Source: Thermophilibacter gallinarum
Lineage (GTDB): Bacteria; Actinomycetota; Coriobacteriia; Coriobacteriales; Atopobiaceae
NCBI RefSeq assembly: GCF_014982725.1
Contig: NZ_JADCJZ010000001.1
Coordinates: 186,001 to 250,000 of the forward strand
Length of the DNA stretch: 64,000 nucleotides
Reading direction: 5' to 3'
A program made the translations under genes and the position numbers. How positions within the stretch are numbered: position 1 is the first letter of the stretch; every line of letters begins with the position of its first letter. The notes beneath the pieces were generated by a model. The model was not told the DNA's origin. It made no database searches and saw only the letters and a list, made by a program, of their open reading frames with translations. This document shows, piece by piece, positions 55,373 through 64,000 of the stretch.

Positions 55373-55558
55373 GTGGCTAAGACATCGATGATCGTCAAGG
55401 CGTCGCGCGAGCCGAAGTACTCGACCCGTACGCAGAACCGTTGCCAGCGCTGTGGGCGTCCCCACTCCGTCTATCGCAAGTTCGGCCTCTGCCGCGTGTG
55501 CTTCCGCGAGCTTGCGAGCAAGGGCGAGCTTCCTGGCGTCCGCAAGGCCAGCTGGTAG
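55373..55558 (+). CDS. rpsN: Ribosomal protein S14, zinc-binding type
   Basis: This 61-residue protein is the short C+ form. Cysteines 24, 27, 40 and 43 (CQRC, CRVC) bind zinc. The GTG start follows AAGGAGG. It lies in the usual place between rplE and rpsH. Confidence 0.97.
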   Translation: MAKTSMIVKASREPKYSTRTQNRCQRCGRPHSVYRKFGLCRVCFRELASKGELPGVRKASW

Positions 55559-55647
55559 GACGGCAGGGCTCTGGCGCCCAGGCGCGCGCGCCACGGGTGC
55601 GTGCGAACCGGGCACTCAGGTTCATCATTACCGAAGGAGAATGATCC

Positions 55648-56046
55648 ATGAAGATCACTGATCCCATTTCCGACATGCTGACGCGCATCCGCAACGCGAA
55701 CGCAGCCAACAAGGCCGAGGTGTCCATGCCCTCGACCAAGGTGCTCGTCGAGGTTGCCCGCGTCATCTGCGAGGAGGGCTACATCGCGGGTTATGAGGTC
55801 GAGGACACGACCCCGCAGAAGACCCTCCACATCACCCTCAAGTACGGCGCCCGCCACGCCAAGGTGATTCGCGGCATCCGTCGCATCTCCAAGCCTGGCC
55901 TGCGCATCTACTCCACCGCGGACAAGCTTCCGCGCGTGCTCGGCGGTCTCGGCACCGCCGTCATCTCCACCTCCAAGGGCATGATGTGCGACCGCGACGC
56001 CCGCAAGCAGGGCATCGGCGGCGAGGTCATCGCCTACGTCTGGTAA
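55648..56046 (+). CDS. rpsH: Ribosomal protein S8
   Basis: This 132-residue protein begins [21 protein letters not shown] and ends with [26 protein letters not shown]. It binds helix 21 of 16S rRNA, and in E. coli it represses the spc operon near rplE. GAAGGAG precedes the start. Confidence 0.98.
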   Translation: MKITDPISDMLTRIRNANAANKAEVSMPSTKVLVEVARVICEEGYIAGYEVEDTTPQKTLHITLKYGARHAKVIRGIRRISKPGLRIYSTADKLPRVLGGLGTAVISTSKGMMCDRDARKQGIGGEVIAYVW

Positions 56047-56074
56047 CTCTCGGCAGGAATGAAAGGAGACAGCC

Positions 56075-56611
56075 GTGTCTCGAATTGGTAAGCAGCCTGT
56101 CCAGGTTCCGGCCGGAGTCACTGTGACAGTCAACGGCGCCACCGTCACCGTCAAGGGTGGCAAGGGCGAGCTCACCCGCACCTTCTCCGACCTCGTGGAG
56201 ATCAAGCAGGAGGGCGAGGAGCTTCTCGTCGTCCGCGTGGATGAGTCCACCGCCTCCAACGCGCAGCAGGGTCTCACCCGTACCCTCCTGCACAACATGG
56301 TCGTCGGCGTGTCCGAGGGCTTCGAGAAGAAGCTCGAGCTCACCGGCGTCGGCTACCGCGCTACGCTCAAGGGCAAGGACCTCGACCTCTCCCTCGGCTA
56401 CTCTCACCCGGTGCTCTACCCGGCCCCCGAGAACATCACCTTCGAGGTTCCCGACAACACCCACATCACGGTGAAGGGCATCTCCAAGGAGCAGGTCGGC
56501 CAGGTCGCCGCTGAGATCCGCATGAAGCGCCCGCCCGAGCCGTACAAGGGCAAGGGCATCCACTACGAGGGCGAGCACATCCGCAGGAAGCTCGGCAAGG
56601 CCGCCAAGTAG
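56075..56611 (+). CDS. rplF: Ribosomal protein L6
   Basis: This 178-residue protein has two repeated domains and begins MSRIGKQPVQVPAGVTVTV. The C-terminal KRPPEPYKGKGIHYEGE is intact. The GTG start follows AAAGGAG. Confidence 0.97.
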   Translation: MSRIGKQPVQVPAGVTVTVNGATVTVKGGKGELTRTFSDLVEIKQEGEELLVVRVDESTASNAQQGLTRTLLHNMVVGVSEGFEKKLELTGVGYRATLKGKDLDLSLGYSHPVLYPAPENITFEVPDNTHITVKGISKEQVGQVAAEIRMKRPPEPYKGKGIHYEGEHIRRKLGKAAK

Positions 56612-56670
56612 CCTCGAGGCTTATAAAAGACCATCACCCCGTCAGGTGATGGCACGTCTAAGGAGAAGGA

Positions 56671-57039
56671 ATGAACAAGCAGCAGGCGAAGAAGGCCGGT
56701 CTCAAGCGCCGCGAGCGCCGCGTCCGCGCCAAGATCTTCGGCACCGCTGAGCGTCCGCGCCTCAGCGTGCACCGTACCAACGCTCACATCTATGCCCAGG
56801 TCATCGATGACGCCGACGGCAAGACCATCTGCTCTGCCTCGACCCTCGACCCCGAGTTCCGCGCCACGGGCAAGCTCGGCTCCAACAAGGAGGCCGCTGA
56901 GTTCGTCGGCGAGCTCGTGGGCAAGCGCGCCCTGGAGAAGGGCGTCACCGAGGTCACGTTCGACCGCGGTGGCCGTATCTATCACGGCCGTGTCAAGGCT
57001 CTGGCAGACGGTGCCCGCAACGCGGGCCTGAAGTTCTAG
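56671..57039 (+). CDS. rplR: Ribosomal protein L18
   Basis: This 122-residue 5S rRNA-binding protein contains [24 protein letters not shown] and [24 protein letters not shown]. It lies between rplF and rpsE as expected. AAGGAGAAGG precedes the ATG. Confidence 0.97.
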   Translation: MNKQQAKKAGLKRRERRVRAKIFGTAERPRLSVHRTNAHIYAQVIDDADGKTICSASTLDPEFRATGKLGSNKEAAEFVGELVGKRALEKGVTEVTFDRGGRIYHGRVKALADGARNAGLKF

Positions 57040-57048
57040 GAGGATTCA

Positions 57049-57570
57049 ATGGCACGAGATCGCAAGCGCCAGCAGGACACGGATCTTCAGGAGCGCGTCG
57101 TCTTCATCCACCGTGTCTCCAAGACCGTCAAGGGCGGCCGTCGCATGTCCCTCGTGGCCCTCGTGGCCGTGGGTGACGGCAAGGGCAACGTCGGCCTCGG
57201 CATGGGCAAGTCCGCCGAGGTGCCCCTGGCCATTTCCAAGGGCGTCGAGGACGCCAAGAAGAACATGTTCCACGTTCCCGTCACCGAGGCGGGCACCATC
57301 CCGCACGCCGTCGAGGGCCACTACGGCGCCGGCCACGTGCTGATCAAGCCGGCCATCGAGGGTACCGGCGTCATCGCGGGCGGCCCCGTCCGTCCGCTCT
57401 TCGAGCTCGCGGGCATCACCAACGTGCTCTCCAAGTCCCTCGGCACCAGCAACGCCATGAACATCATCAAGGCCGCCGCCGAGGGCCTCAAGGAGCTCTC
57501 CAGCCCCGCCGAGACCGCCGAGCGTCGCGGCATCACGGTCAGCGAGATGTTCGCCGGGAAGGAGAACTAA
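57049..57570 (+). CDS. rpsE: Ribosomal protein S5
   Basis: This 173-residue protein has the double-stranded-RNA-binding fold ([29 protein letters not shown]) and the second domain up to GLKELSS. It takes part in decoding accuracy and helicase activity at the mRNA entry. AGGAGG lies in the gap after rplR. Confidence 0.97.
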   Translation: MARDRKRQQDTDLQERVVFIHRVSKTVKGGRRMSLVALVAVGDGKGNVGLGMGKSAEVPLAISKGVEDAKKNMFHVPVTEAGTIPHAVEGHYGAGHVLIKPAIEGTGVIAGGPVRPLFELAGITNVLSKSLGTSNAMNIIKAAAEGLKELSSPAETAERRGITVSEMFAGKEN

Positions 57571-57572
57571 CG

Positions 57573-57758
57573 ATGGCTCAGTCCCTCAAGATCAAGCTCG
57601 TCAGGAGCGCCGTCGCCTCCGTCAAGAAGGACCAGACGGCCACCTGCCGCGCCCTCGGCCTCCGCAAGATCGGTGACGTCGTGGAGCAGCCGGACAACCC
57701 GAGCATCCGTGGAATGATCTTCAAGGTCAAGCACCTTGTCGAAGTGGAAGAGAACTAG
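57573..57758 (+). CDS. rpmD: Ribosomal protein L30
   Basis: This 61-residue large-subunit protein contains [44 protein letters not shown]. It starts 2 bases after rpsE, with its ribosome site (GGGAAGGAG) in the end of rpsE. Confidence 0.96.
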   Translation: MAQSLKIKLVRSAVASVKKDQTATCRALGLRKIGDVVEQPDNPSIRGMIFKVKHLVEVEEN

Positions 57759-57767
57759 GAGTCACTC

Positions 57768-58217
57768 ATGCAGCTCAACGATCTGCGTCCCGCTGAGGGC
57801 TCGCGCAAGAACCGCAAGCGGATCGGTCGCGGCAACTCGTCCGGTCACGGCACCACCGCTGGTCGCGGCACCAAGGGCCAGCTCTCCCGCTCCGGCGGCG
57901 GCAAGGGCAAGGGCTTCGAGGGCGGCCAGCAGCCGCTCGCGATGCGCCTCCCCAAGCTCCCCGGCTTCAAGAACCACAACCGCGTCGAGTACGCCCCGGT
58001 GAACGTCGCCCGTCTCGACGCGCTGTTCGCCGACGGTGAGACCGTCGACGCCGATACCCTGGTTGCCAAGGGCGTCATCAAGCACAACTATGTTCCCGTG
58101 AAGGTCCTCGGCGACGGCGAGCTCACCAAGAAGCTCACCGTCAAGGTGGACAAGGTCTCCGCCTCTGCCCAGGCCAAGATCGAGGCGGCCGGAGGAAAGG
58201 TCGAGCAGGCGTGCTAA
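57768..58217 (+). CDS. rplO: Ribosomal protein L15
   Basis: This 149-residue protein has the glycine/arginine/lysine-rich N-terminal extension ([22 protein letters not shown]) and the C-terminal globular domain. Its last 7 bases overlap secY. Confidence 0.97.
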   Translation: MQLNDLRPAEGSRKNRKRIGRGNSSGHGTTAGRGTKGQLSRSGGGKGKGFEGGQQPLAMRLPKLPGFKNHNRVEYAPVNVARLDALFADGETVDADTLVAKGVIKHNYVPVKVLGDGELTKKLTVKVDKVSASAQAKIEAAGGKVEQAC

Positions 58218-59488
58218 AGGGAATCGCCAACGCGTTCCGCGTCCCGGAGCTCAGGAACAAGCTGCTCCTCACGGCAGGCATTCTGCTGCTGTACCGTTTC
58301 GGCGCGTACCTGCCCGTTCCGGGTGCCCCGTTCCAGGACCTGCTCGGCGCCTACCAGGCCGGCCTGTCCGAGAGCGGTGCGATGGCGGTGCTCAACCTGT
58401 TCTCGGGTGGAGCACTCTCCCGCATGTCCGTCTTCAGCCTGGGAATCATGCCCTACATCACGGCGCAGATCATCTTCCAGCTGCTCCAGGCCGTGATTCC
58501 CTCCCTTGGCGAACTTGCCCGCGAGGGCGAGGCCGGTCAGCGCAGGATCACGCAGTACACGCGGTACCTCACGATCGGTCTCGCCCTGCTCAACGCCATC
58601 GGCTACCTGTTCATGTTCAGGAGCTACGGCGTCAACCTGTCCGCGGCCGGCGTGCCCGAGGCGCTGCTTGACGTCATGATCGTCTTCACGATGCTCGTGG
58701 GCGCCATCGTCATCATGTGGCTCGGCGAGATCATCACCCAGAACGGCGTCGGCAACGGCATGTCGCTGATCATCTTCTGCAACATCATGTCCGGCGTGCC
58801 CACCTCGCTGATCTCCTCGATCACCGGCACCGGCAACGTGGTGCTCACCGTGGTGACCATGGTGGTCATCATCGCCATCATCCCGCTGATCGTCTTCGTG
58901 GAGCGCGGTCAGCGCCGTATCCCGATCCAGTACGCCAAGCGCGTCGTGGGCCGTCGCATGATGGGTGGCCAGTCCACCTACCTGCCGATCAAGGTCAACA
59001 CCGCGGGCGTCGTGCCGATCATCTTCGCCTCCGCGATCCTGTACCTGCCGGCCCAGCTGGCGGTCTTCTTCCCGAGCGTCGAGTGGGTCCAGGCGTTCGC
59101 CAACGCCCTCTCCTCGGGCTGGATCAACTGGGTGCTTTCCGTGCTGCTGATCGTGGCCTTCGCGTACTTCTACTCGTCGATGGTCTTCAACCCCACGGAG
59201 ACGGCCGACCAGCTCCGCAAGCAGGGCGGCTTCATCCCCGGCGTCCGTCCGGGCGCCGCCACCGCGGCCTACATCAAGAGCGCCATCGACCACGTAACGC
59301 TCCCGGGCGCCCTCTTCATGGCCGTCCTGGCCGTGGTCCCCACGATCATCTTCTGGTTCACGGGCAACTCGCTCGTCCAGTCGTTCGGCGGCACCTCCGT
59401 CCTGATCATGGTCGGCGTCGCCATGGACACGCTCTCCTCCATCGAGAGCCAGCTCAAGATGCACAACTACGACGGGTTCTTCAAGTAG
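58211..59488 (+). CDS. secY: Preprotein translocase subunit SecY
   Basis: This 425-residue channel protein has ten membrane helices and begins [21 protein letters not shown]. The plug region is near [23 protein letters not shown], and the cytoplasmic loop [16 protein letters not shown] contacts SecA and ribosomes. The GTG start uses GGAGG in the end of rplO. It works with SecE, encoded near 18.5 kb. Confidence 0.97.
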   Translation: MLKGIANAFRVPELRNKLLLTAGILLLYRFGAYLPVPGAPFQDLLGAYQAGLSESGAMAVLNLFSGGALSRMSVFSLGIMPYITAQIIFQLLQAVIPSLGELAREGEAGQRRITQYTRYLTIGLALLNAIGYLFMFRSYGVNLSAAGVPEALLDVMIVFTMLVGAIVIMWLGEIITQNGVGNGMSLIIFCNIMSGVPTSLISSITGTGNVVLTVVTMVVIIAIIPLIVFVERGQRRIPIQYAKRVVGRRMMGGQSTYLPIKVNTAGVVPIIFASAILYLPAQLAVFFPSVEWVQAFANALSSGWINWVLSVLLIVAFAYFYSSMVFNPTETADQLRKQGGFIPGVRPGAATAAYIKSAIDHVTLPGALFMAVLAVVPTIIFWFTGNSLVQSFGGTSVLIMVGVAMDTLSSIESQLKMHNYDGFFK

Positions 59489-59538
59489 GGCACGTCGTCG
59501 GCAGGTAGGGAAAGCAGCTAGGAAAGGCGGTCCGCATC

Positions 59539-60165
59539 ATGAACATCGTTCTTCTCGGCGCCCCCGGCGCAGGCAAGGGTACCCAGGCCCAGAAGCTCGT
59601 GGCCGAGTACGGCATTGCCCACATCTCCACCGGCGACCTGCTTCGCGCCGCCATCAAGGAGGGCTCCAAGCTCGGCAAGAAGGCCAAGGGCTACATGGAC
59701 GAGGGCAAGCTCGTTCCCGACGAGCTGGTCATCGACCTCGTCAAGGAGCGCCTCGAGGCCGACGACGCCCAGAAGGGCTTCATCCTCGACGGCTTCCCGC
59801 GCAACACCGCCCAGGCGGTCACCCTCGACTCCGAGCTCGCCGCCATGGGCCGCACGCTCGACGCCGCGCTTCTCGTGGCCGTCGAGCCCAGCGTCATCGT
59901 CGAGCGCCTGAGCTCCCGTCGCACCTGCCGCTCCTGCGGCTACACCGCGCCGGCCGGCGTGGACACCTGCCCGCGCTGCGGCGGCGAGATGTACCAGCGT
60001 GATGACGACAAGCCCGAGACGATCCAGCACCGCCTCGACGTCTACAAGTCCCAGACCGCGCCGCTCGTCGAGTACTACCGCGGCCACTCCATCCTGAAGG
60101 AGGTTGACGGGGACCGTCCCGTCGACGAGGTCTACGCCGACGTCAAGGTCCTTCTCGGTCTATGA
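59539..60165 (+). CDS. adk: Adenylate kinase
   Basis: This 208-residue enzyme interconverts ATP, AMP and ADP. The P loop is GAPGAGKGT (7-15). The lid carries cysteines 130, 133, 144 and 147 and is therefore the zinc-binding type. AGGAAAGGCGG precedes the ATG. Its stop overlaps the map start (ATGA). Confidence 0.97.
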   Translation: MNIVLLGAPGAGKGTQAQKLVAEYGIAHISTGDLLRAAIKEGSKLGKKAKGYMDEGKLVPDELVIDLVKERLEADDAQKGFILDGFPRNTAQAVTLDSELAAMGRTLDAALLVAVEPSVIVERLSSRRTCRSCGYTAPAGVDTCPRCGGEMYQRDDDKPETIQHRLDVYKSQTAPLVEYYRGHSILKEVDGDRPVDEVYADVKVLLGL

Positions 60166-60953
60166 TCAAGATCAAGACTCCAGAACAGATCGAGCAGATG
60201 AAGGCCGCCGGGGCTCTGTCCAAGGCGGCCCTTCGTCGTGCCGGGGCCCTCGTGCGCCCCGGCGCGACGACGATGGAGATCGACCAGGTCGTCGAGGGGT
60301 TCATCAGGCTCCACGGCGCCACGCCGACCTTCAAGGGCTACGGCGGCTTCCCGGGCAGCATCTGCTCCTCGGTCAACGAGCAGATCGTCCACGGCATCCC
60401 GTCCAGCTCGGTGATCCTCCAGGAGGGGGACATCGTCTCCATCGACACCGGCGCCACCTACCAGGGCTGGGTCGGTGACAACGCCTGGACGTTCTACGTC
60501 GGCACGCCCTCCGAGGAGTGGCGGGCGCTCTGCGAGTGCACGCGCGACTGCCTCAAGGCCGCCATCGAGCAGGCCGTCCCCGGCAACCGCCTGGGTGACA
60601 TCGGCGCCGCGGTCCAGGAGCTCGCCGAGGGCAACGGCTACGGCGTGGTCCGCGACTACGTGGGTCACGGCGTCGGCTCCGTCATGCACGAGGAGCCCGA
60701 GGTGCGCAACTACGGCAAGCGCGGTCGCGGCATCAAGCTCCAGGCGGGCATGGTCATCGCCATCGAGCCCATGATCACGCTCGGCACCTACGAGTGCCAC
60801 ACGCTCGGCAACGGGTGGACCGTCGTGACCGACGACGGCAAGCCCGCCGCGCACTACGAGAACACGGTCGCCATCACCGAGGACGGCCCCGTGATCCTCA
60901 CCCAGGACGACGAGGGCCCGTGGTGCCCGATGCAGGGAGGCGCGAGCGCATAG
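60162..60953 (+). CDS. map: Methionine aminopeptidase, type I
   Basis: This 263-residue metalloenzyme removes the starting methionine from new proteins. [32 protein letters not shown] and [13 protein letters not shown] hold metal ligands. It lacks the N-terminal extension of the actinobacterial MapB type. It is co-translated with adk. Confidence 0.97.
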   Translation: MIKIKTPEQIEQMKAAGALSKAALRRAGALVRPGATTMEIDQVVEGFIRLHGATPTFKGYGGFPGSICSSVNEQIVHGIPSSSVILQEGDIVSIDTGATYQGWVGDNAWTFYVGTPSEEWRALCECTRDCLKAAIEQAVPGNRLGDIGAAVQELAEGNGYGVVRDYVGHGVGSVMHEEPEVRNYGKRGRGIKLQAGMVIAIEPMITLGTYECHTLGNGWTVVTDDGKPAAHYENTVAITEDGPVILTQDDEGPWCPMQGGASA

Positions 60954-61016
60954 CGTCTCTTGTGTGCGTCTCATGCAGCGCGAGAAGTGCTGTGTGGAAC
61001 GCTCGTGGATTTTAGG

Positions 61017-61022
61017 TATGAT
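61017..61022 (+). promoter_or_regulatory. Possible -10 box ahead of infA
   Basis: TATGAT lies 35 bases before the infA TTG start. The -35 is unclear. The 103-base gap after map is compatible with an extra promoter here. Confidence 0.35.
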
Positions 61023-61056
61023 ATTTGGTCGCTGTCGGAGTGGAGAGGTAGTCAAT

Positions 61057-61275
61057 TTGAGCAAGCAGGACGCAATCGAGCTGGAGGGCAAGGTCGTCGA
61101 GCCGCTGCCCAACGCCATGTTCAACGTTGAGCTCGAGAACGGAAAGACCATTCTCTGCACCATTTCGGGCAAGATCCGGATGAACTACATCCGCATCCTC
61201 CCGGGCGACAAGGTCGTCGTGGAGATCTCCCCGTACGACCTCACCAGGGGGCGCATCACCTACCGCTACAAGTAG
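61057..61275 (+). CDS. infA: Translation initiation factor IF-1
   Basis: This 72-residue OB-fold protein occupies the ribosomal A site during initiation. It ends with the diagnostic [24 protein letters not shown]. The TTG at 61057 follows GGAGAGG and gives exactly the standard length. The upstream in-frame extension (to 60964) is not conserved-looking. Confidence 0.95.
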   Translation: MSKQDAIELEGKVVEPLPNAMFNVELENGKTILCTISGKIRMNYIRILPGDKVVVEISPYDLTRGRITYRYK

Positions 61276-61362
61276 GCGAAGCACCCACACAGTCTCGGAT
61301 ATTCTCGCCAGCGGCTGGGCGTGTAGATAGGAACGCAAGCAGCACTACCGGAAGGAAGACGC

Positions 61363-61476
61363 ATGAAGGTACGTCCTTCGGTCAAGAAGATGTGCGACAA
61401 GTGCAAGATCATCCGTCGCCATGGCAAGGTTTACGTCATCTGCGAGAACCCGCGCCACAAGCAGCGTCAGGGCTAA
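61363..61476 (+). CDS. rpmJ: Ribosomal protein L36
   Basis: This 37-residue protein, below usual size cut-offs, begins [20 protein letters not shown]. Cysteines 11, 14 and 27 with His32 make the zinc-binding C+ form. GGAAGGAAG precedes the ATG. It lies between infA and rpsM as in most bacteria. Confidence 0.96.
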   Translation: MKVRPSVKKMCDKCKIIRRHGKVYVICENPRHKQRQG

Positions 61477-61491
61477 GGAAGGAGCTCCAAG

Positions 61492-61863
61492 TTGGCCCGT
61501 ATCAACGGCGTCGACCTGCCGCGCGACAAGCGCGTTGAGGTCGGACTCACCTACATCTACGGCATCGGCCAGACCCGCGCCACCAAGATCTGCGCGGAGG
61601 TTGGTGTCAACCCCGATACCCGCGTCAAGGACCTCACCGAGGACGAGGTCACCAAGATCCGTGACTTCATCGACGCGAACTACACCACCGAGGGCGACCT
61701 TCGCCGCGAGGTGCGTCAGAACACCGCCCGCATGATGGAGATCGGCTGCTACCGCGGCCTCCGTCACCGCAAGGGCCTTCCTGTCCACGGTCAGCGCACC
61801 CACACCAACGCTCGCACCCGCAAGGGTAAGAAGCGTCAGATCGGTGCCAAGAAGAGGGGCTAG
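61492..61863 (+). CDS. rpsM: Ribosomal protein S13
   Basis: This 123-residue head protein contains [19 protein letters not shown] and the basic tail [21 protein letters not shown]. The TTG start follows AAGGAAGGAG, and the second residue is alanine as in most S13 proteins. Confidence 0.97.
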   Translation: MARINGVDLPRDKRVEVGLTYIYGIGQTRATKICAEVGVNPDTRVKDLTEDEVTKIRDFIDANYTTEGDLRREVRQNTARMMEIGCYRGLRHRKGLPVHGQRTHTNARTRKGKKRQIGAKKRG

Positions 61864-61873
61864 GGAGTAGACA

Positions 61874-62275
61874 ATGCCGCAGAAGAAGAACGCTCGCACC
61901 ACGCGCGTCCGCCGCTCCGAGCGCAAGAACATCGCCGTGGGCCAGGCCCACATCAAGAGCACGTTCAACAACACGATCGTCTCGATCACCGACCCGCAGG
62001 GCAACGTGATCTCCTGGCAGTCCGGCGGCACCGTCGGCTTCAAGGGCTCCCGTAAGTCCACGCCGTTCGCCGCCCAGCTCGCCGCCGAGGCCGCTGCCAA
62101 GGCGGCCATGGAGCACGGCCTGCACAAGGTCGCCGTGTTCGTCAAGGGCCCCGGCTCCGGCCGCGAGACCGCCATCCGTTCCCTCCAGGCCGCCGGCCTC
62201 GAGGTTTCGGGCATCCAGGACAAGACCCCCATCGCGCACAACGGTTGCCGTCTGAGCAAGCGTCGCCGCGTGTAG
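61874..62275 (+). CDS. rpsK: Ribosomal protein S11
   Basis: This 133-residue platform protein contains [30 protein letters not shown] and ends [23 protein letters not shown] precedes the ATG. It is followed by rpsD after 15 bases. Confidence 0.97.
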   Translation: MPQKKNARTTRVRRSERKNIAVGQAHIKSTFNNTIVSITDPQGNVISWQSGGTVGFKGSRKSTPFAAQLAAEAAAKAAMEHGLHKVAVFVKGPGSGRETAIRSLQAAGLEVSGIQDKTPIAHNGCRLSKRRRV

Positions 62276-62290
62276 CTAGGAGGAATATCA

Positions 62291-62884
62291 ATGGCTATCG
62301 ATAGGACTCCCGTCCTCAAGAGGTGCCGTCAGCTCGGCATCGACCCCGTTGTGATGGGCATCAACAAGACCTCTAACCGCGAGCCCAAGCGTCGTCGTCG
62401 CCAGGAGAGCGAGTACGGCATCCAGCTCCGCGAGAAGCAGAAGGCCAAGTTCATCTACGGCGTTCTCGAGAAGCAGTTCCACGGCTACTACGTCCGCGCC
62501 CTCAAGCGCGAGGGCATCACCGGTGACAACCTGATGACCCTGCTTGAGTGCCGTCTCGACAACGTCGTCTTCCGTCTCGGCTTCGCCCGCACCCGCAAGG
62601 AGGCCCGTCAGACCGTCCGTCACGGCCACATCACCGTGAACGGCAAGCGCGTCGACATCCCCTCCTACCAGGTGAAGGCCGGCGACGTCATCGCCGTCGC
62701 CGAGAAGGCCCGTGACCTTCTCCCCATCAAGGAGGCCCTCATCTCCTCCGAGCACATGGCCGTGCCGGCCTGGCTCGAGGTGGACATCGAGAAGCTCAAG
62801 GGCACCGTCCTCCAGCTCCCCACGCGCGATCAGATCGACCTCGACATCGACGCGCAGCTGATCGTCGAGCTCTACTCCAAGTAG
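62291..62884 (+). CDS. rpsD: Ribosomal protein S4
   Basis: This 197-residue protein is the C- type, without the N-terminal zinc cysteines. The S4 RNA-binding fold (RLDNVVFRLGFARTRKEARQTVRHGHITVNGKRVDIPSY) is intact. It helps nucleate 30S assembly. Confidence 0.97.
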   Translation: MAIDRTPVLKRCRQLGIDPVVMGINKTSNREPKRRRRQESEYGIQLREKQKAKFIYGVLEKQFHGYYVRALKREGITGDNLMTLLECRLDNVVFRLGFARTRKEARQTVRHGHITVNGKRVDIPSYQVKAGDVIAVAEKARDLLPIKEALISSEHMAVPAWLEVDIEKLKGTVLQLPTRDQIDLDIDAQLIVELYSK

Positions 62885-62908
62885 GCCCGACCAGATTTGG
62901 AGGTAGCA

Positions 62909-63850
62909 ATGTCCGAATTCATTCGACCCCAGGTGTCGGTCGAGGAGATCAACGAGAACCTCGCCCGCGTGAGCGCCGAGCCGCTCGAGCGCGGCTACGG
63001 TGACACGCTCGGCAACTCCCTGCGCCGCGTGCTCCTGTCGTCGCTCTCGGGTGCTGCCGTGGAGGCCATCCAGATCGATGGCATCCAGCACGAGTTCACC
63101 ACCGTCGAGGGCGTCTACGAGGACGTCACCGATATCGTCCTCAACGTCAAGGGCCTGGTGTTCCGCTCCATGGGCACCGGCGACGAGGCCGAGGCGTCCA
63201 TCTCCATCGACGGTCCCGCCACGGTCACCGGCGGCGACTTCGAGGTCCCCGCGGAGTTCGAGCTCGTCAACCCCGAGCACGTGGTCTGCACCCTCGGTGC
63301 CGGCGCCCACCTGACCATGCGCATGCGCATCGGCGTGGGCCGCGGCTACGTCTCCGGCGAGGACAACGAGCGCGAGAACGACCCGATCGGGATCATCCAC
63401 GTCGACTCGCTCTACTCGCCCGTGCGCCGCTGCGCCAAGGCCGTCGAGGCCTGCCGCGTCGGCCGTCACACCGACTACGACCGTCTCGTTCTCGAGGTGG
63501 AGACCAACGGCTCCATCTCCCCGCGCGACGCCGTCGTCGAGGCCGCCAACATCATCAACCAGCACATGACTGCGTTCATGGGCCTGGCCGAGGAGGACGA
63601 GCCCGTCGAGGACGCCTCCATCTTCGCGACGGGCGCCGTCGAGGACAACGTCGAGCTTGACAAGCAGATCGAGGACCTGGACCTCTCCGTCCGCTCCTAC
63701 AACTGCCTCAAGCGCGCCGGCATCCACTCGGTCCGCCAGCTCGTGGAGTTCTCCGAGAACGACCTTCTCAACATCAGAAACTTTGGCGTCAAGTCCATCG
63801 AGGAAGTCAAGGACAAGCTCGAGACCATGGGCCTGTCCCTCAAGGCCTAG
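62909..63850 (+). CDS. rpoA: RNA polymerase alpha subunit
   Basis: This 313-residue protein has the assembly domain (1 to about 225, with LERGYGDTLGNSLRRVLLSSL) and a C-terminal domain (about 245-313, VRSYNCLKRAGIHSVRQLVEFSENDLLNIRNFG). The C-terminal domain contacts upstream promoter DNA. The ATG at 62909 follows TTTGGAGG. The TTG at 62897 is part of that ribosome site and is not the start. Confidence 0.98.
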   Translation: MSEFIRPQVSVEEINENLARVSAEPLERGYGDTLGNSLRRVLLSSLSGAAVEAIQIDGIQHEFTTVEGVYEDVTDIVLNVKGLVFRSMGTGDEAEASISIDGPATVTGGDFEVPAEFELVNPEHVVCTLGAGAHLTMRMRIGVGRGYVSGEDNERENDPIGIIHVDSLYSPVRRCAKAVEACRVGRHTDYDRLVLEVETNGSISPRDAVVEAANIINQHMTAFMGLAEEDEPVEDASIFATGAVEDNVELDKQIEDLDLSVRSYNCLKRAGIHSVRQLVEFSENDLLNIRNFGVKSIEEVKDKLETMGLSLKA

Positions 63851-63877
63851 GCGCGCCGGATTTAGGAGTATCGAGAA

Positions 63878-64000
63878 ATGCGACACAACAAGAAGAGGGG
63901 CATGAAGCTCGGCACCGACGCCAGCCACACCAAGGCCATGAAGCGCAGCCTGGTTCGCGCCCTGTTTGAGAACGACCGCATCAAGACGATCGACGTCCGC
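63878..64000 (+). CDS. rplQ: Ribosomal protein L17 (partial, cut by window end)
   Basis: The first 41 codons read MRHNKKRGMKLGTDASHTKA and continue with RSLVRALFENDRIKT, the standard L17 N terminus. TTTAGGAG precedes the ATG. The gene runs off the right edge. Confidence 0.95.
   Translation, partial: MRHNKKRGMKLGTDASHTKAMKRSLVRALFENDRIKTIDVR

Overview
This window is a high-GC, densely coded bacterial chromosome segment. It looks like a Coriobacteriia actinobacterium of the Olsenella/Atopobium/Collinsella type. That placement is an inference from base composition, frequent GTG/TTG starts, an actinobacterial-style RNA polymerase, the use of FabK, and gene order. There is no prophage, insertion sequence, CRISPR array or rRNA operon here. 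The window is housekeeping core, and the unusual material lies between the genes and in a few domain fusions.

Layout: 1-4.4 kb holds tRNA-Pro, a glycerate kinase, a Cof-type HAD phosphatase, a membrane-anchored spermidine-synthase-like protein, a TatA with a C-terminal zinc ribbon, and greA. 4.4-15.5 kb holds lysS (fused to an HD domain), clpC, disA-ispD, ispF, cysS, rlmB and yacP. 15.6-18.5 kb holds tRNA genes (Thr, Tyr, Thr, Met, Trp), tuf and rpmG. 18.5-30.4 kb holds secE-nusG-rplK-rplA, the L10 leader with rplJ-rplL, and rpoB-rpoC. 30.6-41.6 kb holds birA, divergent from a complete type II fatty-acid operon: fabH-acpP-fabK-fabD-fabG-fabF-accB-fabZ-accC-accDA-degV. BirA would attach biotin to the AccB encoded in that operon. 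41.9-45.3 kb is the str operon (rpsL-rpsG-fusA) with rpsJ attached. 45.4-48.2 kb holds four non-ribosomal genes: an XRE membrane regulator, a glutaredoxin, thrH and a phosphoglycerate-mutase-like protein. 48.6-64 kb is the S10/spc/alpha ribosomal superoperon from rplC to the cut-off rplQ, including secY, adk, map, infA and rpoA.

Promoters with close-to-consensus -35/-10 pairs are readable ahead of the tRNA-Tyr/tuf cluster, rpmG, rplJ, rpoB, rpsL and rplC. Two ordinary GC-stem/T-tract terminators follow tuf and rplL. Elsewhere gene ends are marked by long inverted repeats without a T tract, or by local arrays of 20-30 bp units. In those arrays forward copies lie on the left and reverse copies on the right. 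Each array has its own sequence but the same convergent design, at six sites: 6.7, 11.7, 22.1, 46.8, 48.3 and 54.4 kb. A separate 58-bp palindrome occurs three times with identical length. A roughly 21-bp motif containing GATACGC sits ahead of four translation loci.

All calls come from reading the sequence. Family assignments rest on recognised motifs and not on database searches.
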